Shown here: positions 17,557-25,890 of the stretch, one piece after another
Position numbering within the stretch: the first letter of the stretch is position 1
Layout: each line of letters opens with the position of its first letter
NCBI GenBank assembly: GCA_029268595.1
Contig: JAJUGB010000011.1
Coordinates: 1 to 35,030 of the forward strand
Source: Alcaligenaceae bacterium
Lineage (GTDB): Bacteria; Pseudomonadota; Gammaproteobacteria; Burkholderiales; Burkholderiaceae_B
Length of the DNA stretch: 35,030 bases
Reading direction: 5' to 3'
Translations under genes and position numbers: made by a program
The notes under the pieces: generated by a model
The model's input: the letters and a program-made list of their open reading frames with translations, nothing else
The model's database searches: none
Told to the model about the DNA's origin: nothing

Positions 17557-20500
17557 TTAACAGGAGTTTTCGATCCAGATATCAGCCCTTGGAAAATACA
17601 GGGCACTGCGGGCAGCGCGCCCATCCAGGGCATGGACGTGCTCCCGGTATCGGGATAATTGAGGGCCGTACCGCCGTTTCATGCGCTCTATGAAGCGTTC
17701 CCGGCTTTCATCCGGTCTTGGCAACCCTGTCTTGTAATCGACAACCAGCCACCCCTCCTCTTGGGAAATGGCTAGATCAATGACCGACACCCTTCCTGAT
17801 AAGTCGAGCAAGGACCATTCGCGATACGCGCCAGCAGCTTCCAGTAGCCATCTGCCCCGATCGCTATTCAAAGTGGCGAAGATGGTTTCAAACACCGCAC
17901 ATTCGCCGGCCTGGAGGCTTTCCCCCGCCAGTCCGGCCCGGCTTAGCTGCCGGCGCAAGATCTCGCGGCTTTGCTCGAGTCGGGAAATGGGCCATGCGGC
18001 TAACCCTTCTTTTCCGATTCGCTCGAGCCAGGCGTGGGCCACCGAACCCATGATGGCGTCTTCACCATGTTCGGTGGACCATTGCCAGGCGCCGCCCGCC
18101 GAGGCGGATGACAAGGTAAAGGACTCCGGAGGGATGGACTCCTCTTTTATGCGCAAGAGACAACGGCTGTCCGGACCTGCAACACGGGTCGAGCCCGCAA
18201 GATCAAGCTCTGACTCGGAAGGAGCTGCCGGTTGCGTCATGTGCGGCCAAAGCCGACCCAGCAGACTGGATTCCGACGGCGGCTTAATCGCCCCCGATTG
18301 ATCTAGATTGATCTCGCCGACTAGATGCAATTGCTGCCTTGCCCGAGTGGCGGCCACATAAAGCAGTCGATCTGTTTCGAACTCTGCACGCCTCTTCTCT
18401 CGCCTGGCCAAATAGTGCGACACCGGGTCTTGCACATCGGCGACGCGTCGCTTGATGGGCCCCAGCAGCAAACTGCCTTCGGTTTGCTCGATGCGTATCA
18501 AAGGCGGCCGATCTGGCGTTGACGGATGATGCAGCCCTAACACAATGACCGTGTCGAATTGCAGACCCTTGGATTTGTGTATGGTCATCACCTCTACGGC
18601 ATGTCCCGCCGCCTCGGGCTCGGCGTACAACTGTTTGATCCGCTCATCCAGCTCCGCCGTATCCAGTGCGCCATACGGTGCGATTTTTTCAATCAGGCGA
18701 AACACGCTTTCTGCATCGGCGCCATCGGCAGGCGCTGGGTATACCTGCGGCCCACCTAACCGGGTCCAGCATTGCTGCAGCCAGCTCGCGAATGGAATGG
18801 AGCCGGACGAATTACTGTCATCCAGCAACACGGAGGCGGCGTGTTGCAGACGAATCAGCTCGCTTCGATTGAGCTCGGCTCGGGTTGCGGGGTCTTGCAA
18901 AGCACGTAGTATTAGCGCCGGTATGGTTTGTTGATGGTCTGCGCCGAACAATCTGTGCAAAGTGTCGAGCCTCAAACCGCAAACGGGTGATCGCAAGATG
19001 GCGAGCCAGGCCAGGCGGTCTGCAGAATGGCTCAGAGCGCGAGCCAACTGCACGATGTCGTCCACAATTTGGCGGGTTCTTAACGACACCAGCTCTACCG
19101 CCCGGCAAGGTATGCCTTCACGGGTCAATCTACGCACCACTTCTTTCAAGTGGCTGCGTGCGCGGACAAGAATGGCGACTGGATGAGCGCTATCCGCATG
19201 ACGGTCCAGCGCCTCGCGAACCAGCTCGAGCGTAATAAACTCGGCCGCCTGAACAGCGTGGTGGGCGTCTTGAGTATGAGGACACCATATGGGATGCACT
19301 TTCACACCGGGCATATCGGGATCAGCCGGGTTGAAGGCGACCGAGTCCGTATAGGGAATGGCTCCCATGGCAGGGTCGGGCTGAGCCGGAAACAAGGGTT
19401 TGAAAACCCGGTTGACCCACTCGACAAGTGACGCCTGAGACCGAAAGTTGTCGGTCAGACGCAAGGCGGTGACAGGCAGCTCGCCCAATCCCGACTGCTG
19501 CACCTTCAGAAACCAGCCCACCTCGGCTTTCCGGAAACGGTAGATGGACTGCATGGGATCGCCCACGAGAAACAGTGTGCGCCCATCCCCCGGCTGCCAC
19601 CCCGCGGTCAGTCGGCAGAAAAGATCGATTTGGGATTGACTGGTGTCCTGGAATTCGTCGACAAGCAAGTGTTGAATAGAAGCATCAAGCGAGAGCAGGA
19701 GGTCGCTGGGGTCGTCTATTTGACCCAGGGCCTGGAGCGCGCGCTGGGATACTTCAATGAAGTCCACTTCGCGTGCCTCGGCAAACCTGAGGCTGAGCTG
19801 CGCGGCCGCAAGCCACAACACCCGGACAAAGTTTCCGAGGACAGCCAATTGATCGGGCTGATATCCCTCCACGGGCGCGTAACGCAGTTCAGCCAAGGCA
19901 GCCACCCATGCCTCGTTCCCCTCCCAGGCAGCAAGCCATTGGGCAAAGGCGTCCTTGTGGGGGGTACCCTTATCGAACCCTTGCCGTTTATCTAAACGTC
20001 GTCTAAGGGTACCGGTCGAGGTCAGTACTGCGCAGGCCAGGGCTCGCCAATGCGGGACGTCTTCAAAACTGGTGCCCAGTCGCTGCCCCTTCCAGTCTGC
20101 CAACGCAGCAAAATCACAAGGTTCTCCTCGACTGAGCAACACATTGGCCGCGGCGGATAGGGGGGCAGCAAGTGCGGACGCCCACCCGGGCGGCATCAAA
20201 GCTGCAGCGCGGGCTAAATCCGCCTCGACCGCCCGCCGCAAATTATCAAACAATTGTCCTGCGTCGCTGCCCTCGCCCAATACCGGCAGCCATTGGTCAC
20301 GGCTTGCCAGCATCTGTGCAATGAGTTCGCAAGCTTGTCGAGTGTCCACATCGAGGTGGGCGACCAGCTGGGCCACGGCCGGTTCACTATCTGCCATGGC
20401 CAAGGTCGCCTTGGCCGCCTCGTAATAATGATGGGAGGCGTTCTCGGTGACGGCCGGTAATCCCCCGAGGGCACTAAGCCAGGGCATGCTTCGAACCAGC

Positions 20501-20877
20501 CACGCGCATAGCGAATCAATGGTGCGTATACTGAGTCGAGCAGGATAATCGAGCAAATTCCAGCCTTTTTCGGCATCTCGCTCGAGCACATTTCGAGCCA
20601 GTTGCCAGCTTTGCTTCTTATGCGCTTCCTGAGGCTCCGGACCCCTGCCAGCAGCCAGCTTACTCATGACCCTGGCGTGCATCTCAGAGGCGGCCTTGCG
20701 GGTGAAGGTGATTGCCACGATTTCTTCGGGGCGATTTACCGTGGCTAGCAAGGCCAAAAGGCGGTCGGTAAGTAGTTCGGTCTTTCCAGACCCGGCTGGC
20801 GCCTGAATAAGAAAAGACCTTTGCGGGTCCAGTGCCATGCGCCGCACCGCGGCGTCGCTGGGCGCTCTAAGCGTCAT
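17557..20877 (-). CDS. addA: AddA/RecB-like UvrD-family helicase-nuclease
   Basis: The predicted role is end resection of double-strand breaks together with the upstream AddB-like protein. The 1106 residues show Walker A APAGSGKT (26-33), ITFTRKAASEM (motif Ia), VDEFQDTSQSQ (Walker B), GDPMQSIYRFR, VMTIHKSKGLQFD and YVAATRARQQLHL, all hallmarks of active UvrD/Rep helicases. A C-terminal PD-(D/E)XK nuclease follows, with D1034, D1047 and K1049 in IDLAIS and VVDYKTG and an upstream His in GSVAHAWLERI. The ATG at 20877 is chosen over a frame opening 29 codons upstream because a perfect AGGAGG lies 6 nt before it. The start overlaps the upstream gene by 11 bp, implying coupled synthesis. Confidence 0.88.
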   Translation of the reverse strand: MTLRAPSDAAVRRMALDPQRSFLIQAPAGSGKTELLTDRLLALLATVNRPEEIVAITFTRKAASEMHARVMSKLAAGRGPEPQEAHKKQSWQLARNVLERDAEKGWNLLDYPARLSIRTIDSLCAWLVRSMPWLSALGGLPAVTENASHHYYEAAKATLAMADSEPAVAQLVAHLDVDTRQACELIAQMLASRDQWLPVLGEGSDAGQLFDNLRRAVEADLARAAALMPPGWASALAAPLSAAANVLLSRGEPCDFAALADWKGQRLGTSFEDVPHWRALACAVLTSTGTLRRRLDKRQGFDKGTPHKDAFAQWLAAWEGNEAWVAALAELRYAPVEGYQPDQLAVLGNFVRVLWLAAAQLSLRFAEAREVDFIEVSQRALQALGQIDDPSDLLLSLDASIQHLLVDEFQDTSQSQIDLFCRLTAGWQPGDGRTLFLVGDPMQSIYRFRKAEVGWFLKVQQSGLGELPVTALRLTDNFRSQASLVEWVNRVFKPLFPAQPDPAMGAIPYTDSVAFNPADPDMPGVKVHPIWCPHTQDAHHAVQAAEFITLELVREALDRHADSAHPVAILVRARSHLKEVVRRLTREGIPCRAVELVSLRTRQIVDDIVQLARALSHSADRLAWLAILRSPVCGLRLDTLHRLFGADHQQTIPALILRALQDPATRAELNRSELIRLQHAASVLLDDSNSSGSIPFASWLQQCWTRLGGPQVYPAPADGADAESVFRLIEKIAPYGALDTAELDERIKQLYAEPEAAGHAVEVMTIHKSKGLQFDTVIVLGLHHPSTPDRPPLIRIEQTEGSLLLGPIKRRVADVQDPVSHYLARREKRRAEFETDRLLYVAATRARQQLHLVGEINLDQSGAIKPPSESSLLGRLWPHMTQPAAPSESELDLAGSTRVAGPDSRCLLRIKEESIPPESFTLSSASAGGAWQWSTEHGEDAIMGSVAHAWLERIGKEGLAAWPISRLEQSREILRRQLSRAGLAGESLQAGECAVFETIFATLNSDRGRWLLEAAGAYREWSLLDLSGRVSVIDLAISQEEGWLVVDYKTGLPRPDESRERFIERMKRRYGPQLSRYREHVHALDGRAARSALYFPRADIWIENSC

Positions 20878-23521
20878 GTACCGCCTCCTCGTTAAGTCTG
20901 AGAAATGGCAACACATCGCAGTAGTCCAGATCGGCTTCGTCGGCGCTAACGTTGACGGCGACACCTTGCTCGAAGTCGGCGGCCAATTGCTGGATAACCC
21001 CGCGCCATCGACTCATGAGCTCGGCCCAGCTGCTGACGTCGAGAGTGGGCCAATCGCTAACCGTGGGCAACCCCAGAAAGGCGTCGTCCCCTTCGGCCAA
21101 ACCTTTTACCTCGACGCCTTGGGCGTGCAGACGGGCTAGAACCAAAGCGCTGACCGGTGCAGTATCTTGAGCCAGCACAGCCGCATAGAAAGGGAGTTGT
21201 AGTGCGACCGGTCGTGCGCGCGCCCAGTCTTTACTTGGGTTGGCGATATTGCCCGTCTTGAAATCGATGACTGCCAGGCTTCCGTCCTGGAGCCGGTCGA
21301 TGCGATCGACCCGCAACTTCAAGGACAGTGCGCCATGCGTCCATTGAAAGTCTTGCTCAAGACCGACAATGGCAAAACCGGGCCTCTCACACTCGAACTC
21401 GAGCCACCGAGCCAGTAGGCCGCGAGCTCGTTCGCATTCGAGTTCGCGAAGCACAGGCGGATAATCGTTAAGGCATTCGTTGCTGGCCATGACGACAGAC
21501 TCGTCTATGCACTGTTGCACTGTGCCTTGTTCGTGCAGCAGGATAAGCGCCTCTTGATCTGCAAACTGCTTGCCGAGCAATTCCATACAGCGGTGCAAAA
21601 AAATTCCACGGGCGTTCTGGTCGCCGAGCTCGGCGTATCCGGGCAGGTGGCGAGCACCTAAGCGATAACGGGCAAAGGCCCACAATGGATTGCGCGACTG
21701 CGTGTCCAGTACCGCGATTCCCCCGCGCACCACTGCCCCAGGCGTTAAGACCGGCCCGCGATCGTCAGTGACACTTTCCAGCTTGGCTGGCGCTACCGCA
21801 GGCACAGTCGGCCTTTGTAGAACAGCGGGGTAATCTGCGATGCAGGGACTGCAATTTAGCTCGCGTTCACCCTCGCGCTCGGCGCTACTGAGCATGACAC
21901 TTGGAGCGCAGCACAGCATGGCCCCAAACATAGTCTGGGCCCATTGCAGCTCTCGCTCGGGCGTGGCCCGAGGTGCATCTGCTGCGCGCAGGGACGCCAA
22001 AGGTATGAAGGGGTTTGGACGAGGAGCGGCCGGCAATACTTCGTCCGTTAGCCCAAGCACCCAGACACCGTCCCATCGCCCCCCTTCCGCTTCGAGGAAG
22101 CCCAGCACATCGAGGCGGGCGGCGGGGTCGCGCTGAGGCTGAAAAAGCGTCTGACCAGCCATGGCCTCCAGAGCGCTTACCGCTCCATTCACTGTCAAAG
22201 GACCCAACACCAACGCTTGCCCGGCAAAAGCATGAAGTAGCCGGTCGAAAGCTTCCACTGTTTGGAAGGCGTGGCTGTCCAGTGTGGCTTCGCCTGGAAA
22301 ACCAAGAGCTGAAAGCCAATCACGAAAGCGCACCGCCCATACGGCAGACGACGCCGTGCCCCGACCTTTAAGGGCGGCGTCGATGCATTTTTTCCAGGCT
22401 TGAGCCAGGACCGGTGCGCGCTCGGAGAGACGTTGCGCCAATTCGGACGAGTCCAGGGACAACTTGGCCCCATGCCGCCATAAAGCATCGATTCCCGCTC
22501 GGCCGCCAGATTCGGACGTGGCGCCCGCGCAGTGACCAGCAAGCAAGGCGGCACCGGCCTCATTAGGAGTACAGCGGCCTTCACGCAAGATGACGGAGGT
22601 CAGCTTTAGCCAGGCAATGGCAGCCCGAACCGTCGGCCACTCTGAGAGGGGCCGGCCCACCGCGATGTTGTAGCCGTAGCGCTGCTGGCCAGGTGTGGTG
22701 GAAAGCGCCTCGCGCAGCACGCGGTGCGCCAATACGGCAGCGCTTTCAAGACTGGCGGCCACGATGGCATAGCGCCCCTGGGGGAACCGTTCCAACTGAT
22801 GGCGGGCCCACTGTGCTGCCAGCCGCCACTCGCTGACAGGATCGGGCGCGATCACTCGATTGACCTCGGCGGCCAGCTGCTGTTCTGCACGTAAAGTGAC
22901 CACGCTCACGCCTTGCTTCTGCAGAGCCGCCATGATGGCCGCAAGACGCGGTGACAGCTCGTTGAATCCGGCCAGAACCACCGTTGTAGCCGCCATTGCA
23001 AGCTGCTGGTCGGCAATGGCCTCATGCACATTCTCGAAGGCCACCGTTGAGTCTTCGGCGTCCAACTCTTGCAAACGCTGACGGTATCTTTCGCGCCAAT
23101 ATTTGAAGCGTTGATATTCACCGGTTTCCTGGTGAGGTGAAATGACAGGCTGCCAGTCCGATACCAGCTTGTCGGCTTCCATGGCCAAGCGTGCGGCCTG
23201 GGTGACATCCAACAAAGGATTGGCCGATTCGCACTCGCTTATCACCTGGCGCCACAATGTGAGGGCGCCATAGTTATCCAGAACATGGGACGACAGCCGT
23301 GCGCCCGGCAAAAAAGAGAGTTCGTCTGCCATTTGCCGCATCCAGGCGCCCAGCGGAAGGATGTCGGGCAAGGCCATGACACGTTGTTGGTCGTTTAGGC
23401 TAGCGGAGAACTCGGCCACCAGGCGGCGAGCATGGCGGTTGTTGACGGTAAGGACAAGCGTTGTCTGGCTGTCCAGGCTCGTAACGTCTTGGAGCGAGAT
23501 GGATGGCATATGAGCGATCAT
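20867..23521 (-). CDS. AddB-like DNA repair nuclease (PD-(D/E)XK), helicase-dead
   Basis: This 884-residue protein resembles the 'probable DNA repair protein' family of beta- and gammaproteobacteria, a distant AddB homologue next to an AddA/RecB-like gene. The N-terminus (TLVLTVNNRHARRL) aligns with a helicase start but has no Walker A, so it should not hydrolyse ATP. The C-terminal nuclease motifs are present: H643 in GIFLHRCMELL, D739 in RVDRIDR, D753 and K755 in VIDFKTG. The cysteines that bind an iron-sulfur cluster in classical AddB look mostly replaced (N611, single C868). Starts at 23521 or 23509 are equally possible; neither has a ribosome site. It is divergent from xerD by 77 bp and overlaps addA. 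Confidence 0.82.
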   Translation of the reverse strand: MIAHMPSISLQDVTSLDSQTTLVLTVNNRHARRLVAEFSASLNDQQRVMALPDILPLGAWMRQMADELSFLPGARLSSHVLDNYGALTLWRQVISECESANPLLDVTQAARLAMEADKLVSDWQPVISPHQETGEYQRFKYWRERYRQRLQELDAEDSTVAFENVHEAIADQQLAMAATTVVLAGFNELSPRLAAIMAALQKQGVSVVTLRAEQQLAAEVNRVIAPDPVSEWRLAAQWARHQLERFPQGRYAIVAASLESAAVLAHRVLREALSTTPGQQRYGYNIAVGRPLSEWPTVRAAIAWLKLTSVILREGRCTPNEAGAALLAGHCAGATSESGGRAGIDALWRHGAKLSLDSSELAQRLSERAPVLAQAWKKCIDAALKGRGTASSAVWAVRFRDWLSALGFPGEATLDSHAFQTVEAFDRLLHAFAGQALVLGPLTVNGAVSALEAMAGQTLFQPQRDPAARLDVLGFLEAEGGRWDGVWVLGLTDEVLPAAPRPNPFIPLASLRAADAPRATPERELQWAQTMFGAMLCCAPSVMLSSAEREGERELNCSPCIADYPAVLQRPTVPAVAPAKLESVTDDRGPVLTPGAVVRGGIAVLDTQSRNPLWAFARYRLGARHLPGYAELGDQNARGIFLHRCMELLGKQFADQEALILLHEQGTVQQCIDESVVMASNECLNDYPPVLRELECERARGLLARWLEFECERPGFAIVGLEQDFQWTHGALSLKLRVDRIDRLQDGSLAVIDFKTGNIANPSKDWARARPVALQLPFYAAVLAQDTAPVSALVLARLHAQGVEVKGLAEGDDAFLGLPTVSDWPTLDVSSWAELMSRWRGVIQQLAADFEQGVAVNVSADEADLDYCDVLPFLRLNEEAVHDA
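20884..20889 (-). promoter_or_regulatory. addA: Ribosome binding site that fixes the addA start
   Basis: A full AGGAGG on the minus strand lies 6 nt before the ATG at 20877 and inside the 3' end of the preceding gene. It is the strongest such site I noticed in the window and argues against the longer frame. Confidence 0.85.
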
Positions 23522-23598
23522 GCGGCGAGTTTACCGTAGGCGGCAATCGGTACAGTACACTTCCAGACAGTTTTGCCCATCCGTAAAAGGCGGCCTTT

Positions 23599-24495
23599 TT
23601 GGAACTGTCACCTTCCGCTTCCATCGACGCATTCATCAGTGCCCTCTGGCTCGAAGACGGCCTGGCCGACAACACGCTGGCAGCCTATCGGCGAGACATG
23701 GAAGCATTTTCAGAATGGCTGCAAGCCTGCGGCAAGCATCTGGACGAAGCACAGGCGACAGACATTCAAAGCTGGTTTGCGGCTCGACATGCCGAAACCC
23801 GAGCGTCGACCGCGAACCGCCGGCTTGCGACACTGAAGCGCTATTACTTATGGGCGCGCCGCAATGGTCGAGTGCAACATGACCCCTGCCTCAGCCTGCG
23901 ACCTGCCAAGCAGCCTTCGCGATTTCCCCGGACACTATCCGAGCAGCAGGTCGAGGCGCTGCTGGCCGCCCCGGACGCCCGTCAGGCCCTGGGATTGCGC
24001 GACCGGGCCATGCTCGAAACCTTGTACGCGACCGGCCTTCGGGTAAGCGAACTGGTCGGATTGGATATGCTCGACGTTTCTTTGAATGAAGGCGTCGTGC
24101 GTGTAAACCTCGGAAAAGGTGGAAAAGACCGGCTCGTCCCTCTGGGGCAAGAGGCGGCTCATTGGGTGCAGCGCTACTTGAACGAAGCTCGGCCCTCGCT
24201 GATGGGCAAGCGACGTAGCGATGCCTTGTTCATCACTTCCAGGGCTACCGCCATGACGCGCCAATCGTTTTGGCTCATTGTCAAAAAATATGCGGTTCGC
24301 GCCGGCATCAACGCCCCCTTGTCGCCTCACGTTCTGCGCCACGCCTTTGCCACCCATCTGCTTAACCACGGCGCCGACCTTCGGGTTGTGCAAATGCTGC
24401 TCGGCCATGCCGATATTTCCACCACGCAGATCTACACTCACGTTGCCCGCGAACGGTTGAAAAACCTCCATGCCCAACACCATCCTCGGGCTTAG
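23599..24495 (+). CDS. xerD: Site-specific tyrosine recombinase XerD
   Basis: XerD with XerC resolves chromosome dimers at dif under FtsK control. The 298 residues have the N-terminal SAM-like core-binding domain (FISALWLEDGLADNTLAAYR) and the catalytic domain with R148, K173, H244, R247, H270 and nucleophile Y279, nearly the same numbering as E. coli XerD. N-terminal features fit XerD rather than XerC. The start is TTG (23599-23601), with AAGG 8 nt upstream and no ATG nearby. It is followed 12 bp later by ybaK. No integron or phage features surround it, so this is the chromosomal copy. Confidence 0.95.
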   Translation: MELSPSASIDAFISALWLEDGLADNTLAAYRRDMEAFSEWLQACGKHLDEAQATDIQSWFAARHAETRASTANRRLATLKRYYLWARRNGRVQHDPCLSLRPAKQPSRFPRTLSEQQVEALLAAPDARQALGLRDRAMLETLYATGLRVSELVGLDMLDVSLNEGVVRVNLGKGGKDRLVPLGQEAAHWVQRYLNEARPSLMGKRRSDALFITSRATAMTRQSFWLIVKKYAVRAGINAPLSPHVLRHAFATHLLNHGADLRVVQMLLGHADISTTQIYTHVARERLKNLHAQHHPRA

Positions 24496-24507
24496 ATAGA
24501 AGTCTTC

Positions 24508-25008
24508 ATGGCAAAAGAAAAGCACATATCCGAAACTCCGGCCACGCTGATGTTGAAGCGGTTGGGCATTGCATTTGGCGAGCACATCTACGACTACGTG
24601 GAGCACGGTGGGGCGCGAGAGTCGTCACGTCAGTTGGGCGTGGATGCTCATCAAGTTGCCAAGACCTTGATCATGGAAGATGAAAACAGCCGACCGCTGA
24701 TCATTCTCATGCATGGCGACTGCGAAGTATCGACCAAGAACCTGGCTCGGCAGATCGGGGCCAAGAGAGTCGCCCCATGTGCTCCTGAGGTGGCTCAGAA
24801 GCATTCCGGCTATTTGGTGGGCGGCACGTCGCCCTTTGCCACCCGCAAGACTATGCCGGTGTGGATTCAAGCGGGCTTGCTTGAGTACCCGGTGATCTAC
24901 ATAAATGGGGGTCGGCGGGGGTTTCTGATCAGCGTTGCGCCCGGTGCCATTGTGGAAGTACTGGGCGCCAAGCCGGTAAATGCGGCGCTACCTCATGGTG
25001 GCGCTTGA
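24508..25008 (+). CDS. ybaK: Cys-tRNA(Pro)/Cys-tRNA(Cys) deacylase YbaK
   Basis: YbaK hydrolyses Cys-tRNA(Pro) formed by misacylation, acting in trans with prolyl-tRNA synthetase. The 166-residue protein has the family blocks QVAKTLIM with the conserved Lys at 52, GGTSPFATRKTMPVW and the glycine-rich YINGGRRGFLISVAPG. It starts 12 bp after xerD, probably on the same transcript. A tRNA gene lies just downstream on the other strand. No terminator is visible for it before that tRNA. Confidence 0.93.
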   Translation: MAKEKHISETPATLMLKRLGIAFGEHIYDYVEHGGARESSRQLGVDAHQVAKTLIMEDENSRPLIILMHGDCEVSTKNLARQIGAKRVAPCAPEVAQKHSGYLVGGTSPFATRKTMPVWIQAGLLEYPVIYINGGRRGFLISVAPGAIVEVLGAKPVNAALPHGGA

Positions 25009-25020
25009 AAGATGAGCCGA

Positions 25021-25095
25021 TGGCGTCTCCGGCAGGAATCGAACCTGCAATCTTCCCTTAGGAGGGGAAAGTTATATCCATTTAACTACGGAGAC
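25021..25095 (-). tRNA. tRNA-Arg (anticodon CCT)
   Basis: The minus strand folds into a full cloverleaf: acceptor GTCTCCG/CGGAGAC, D arm GTTA/TAAC, anticodon stem TTCCC/GGGAA with loop CTCCTAA (anticodon CCT at 25060-25062), T arm GCAGG/CCTGC with loop TTCGATT, and an encoded CCA end. It reads AGG codons. Such tRNA genes are common integration sites, but no integrase or direct repeat of its 3' end is visible here. Confidence 0.96.
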
Positions 25096-25105
25096 GTCGG
25101 TGCGC

Positions 25106-25111
25106 AGTATA
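25106..25111 (-). promoter_or_regulatory. Probable -10 element of the tRNA-Arg promoter
   Basis: TATACT on the minus strand lies 10 bp before the mature tRNA 5' end, so the transcript would begin a few nucleotides upstream of it. A TTAAAT 17 bp further up (25129-25134) is a weak -35. Confidence 0.45.
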
Positions 25112-25332
25112 GCAAGACGAAGTCAGCGATTTAATGGTTATCATTGACAGAAGTGTTGTTTCTTGCACAGCAAATCAGGCGCATTTTTGCCCGCTGCGCC
25201 AAAGCTGTAAAACCTTGTAAGCGCTAGACCGCCAATCTTTTTACTCAGTATAGATCTCCCGCCCACTGCTTTATATACACGCCGATTCCCTCCAGCATCG
25301 CTTTCGGTCCACGCCATGCGCGTCTGCTCGTA

Positions 25333-25890
25333 ATGAATACCCCTCTCAGTTTGCATGAAATTGCCTGCTATTTACCGGATGAAGCGGCCACAGAACAATT
25401 GGCGCGTTCCCTTGCGTCGACTATCGGTTTAAGTCAATCGGGCGCCCCCCTGCGCGTCACCAACGTCCGAATTCATCTTCGAGGAGACCTCGGAAGCGGC
25501 AAGACAGCCTTCACCCGAGCCTTTCTTCGGGCATGTGGTGTAACGGGACGTATCAAGAGCCCAAGCTACGCCCTCCTTGAAAGCTATAAAGTTTCTAACT
25601 TATACTTCTATCACCTTGATTTTTATAGATTTAGCAATTCTCAGGAATGGGAGGATGCCGGGTTCCGAGAAATTCTGCACCAGGACGACGCCGTTGTTCT
25701 CATCGAGTGGCCCGAGCAAGCTGGCACCGCACTGCCGCCTCCCGATATCGAGATTAGTCTTACCTACGCAGAACCAGGACGCCAGGCATGCCTGAACGCC
25801 TATAGCAACAAAGGACAAACATGGCTGACTTCACTGGTGATTCCCCCGCAGGAACCTCCTCCCGGGGCTACACACGGCGACAGTTTGTAG
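25333..25890 (+). CDS. tsaE: tRNA threonylcarbamoyladenosine biosynthesis ATPase TsaE
   Basis: TsaE is the ATPase that, with TsaB and TsaD, makes t6A37 in tRNAs reading ANN codons. The 185 residues include the P-loop GDLGSGKT (51-58), SPSYALLESY, YHLDFYR and VVLIEWPEQ, the ordered TsaE pattern. There is no good ribosome site before the ATG. The last 70 bp overlap the next gene in another frame. The 237 bp between the tRNA gene and this start hold no credible gene: only a small hairpin (25178-25200) and AT-rich promoter-like fragments. Confidence 0.92.
   Translation: MNTPLSLHEIACYLPDEAATEQLARSLASTIGLSQSGAPLRVTNVRIHLRGDLGSGKTAFTRAFLRACGVTGRIKSPSYALLESYKVSNLYFYHLDFYRFSNSQEWEDAGFREILHQDDAVVLIEWPEQAGTALPPPDIEISLTYAEPGRQACLNAYSNKGQTWLTSLVIPPQEPPPGATHGDSL

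Noticed and set aside
25021-25095. tRNA-Arg as an attachment site of a genomic island
   Set aside because: No integrase of phage type, no direct repeat of the tRNA 3' end and only core genes on both sides; the nearby recombinase is the housekeeping XerD.
25141-25356. 71-codon minus-strand frame between the tRNA gene and tsaE
   Set aside because: No ribosome site, no family, and it runs over the tsaE start.
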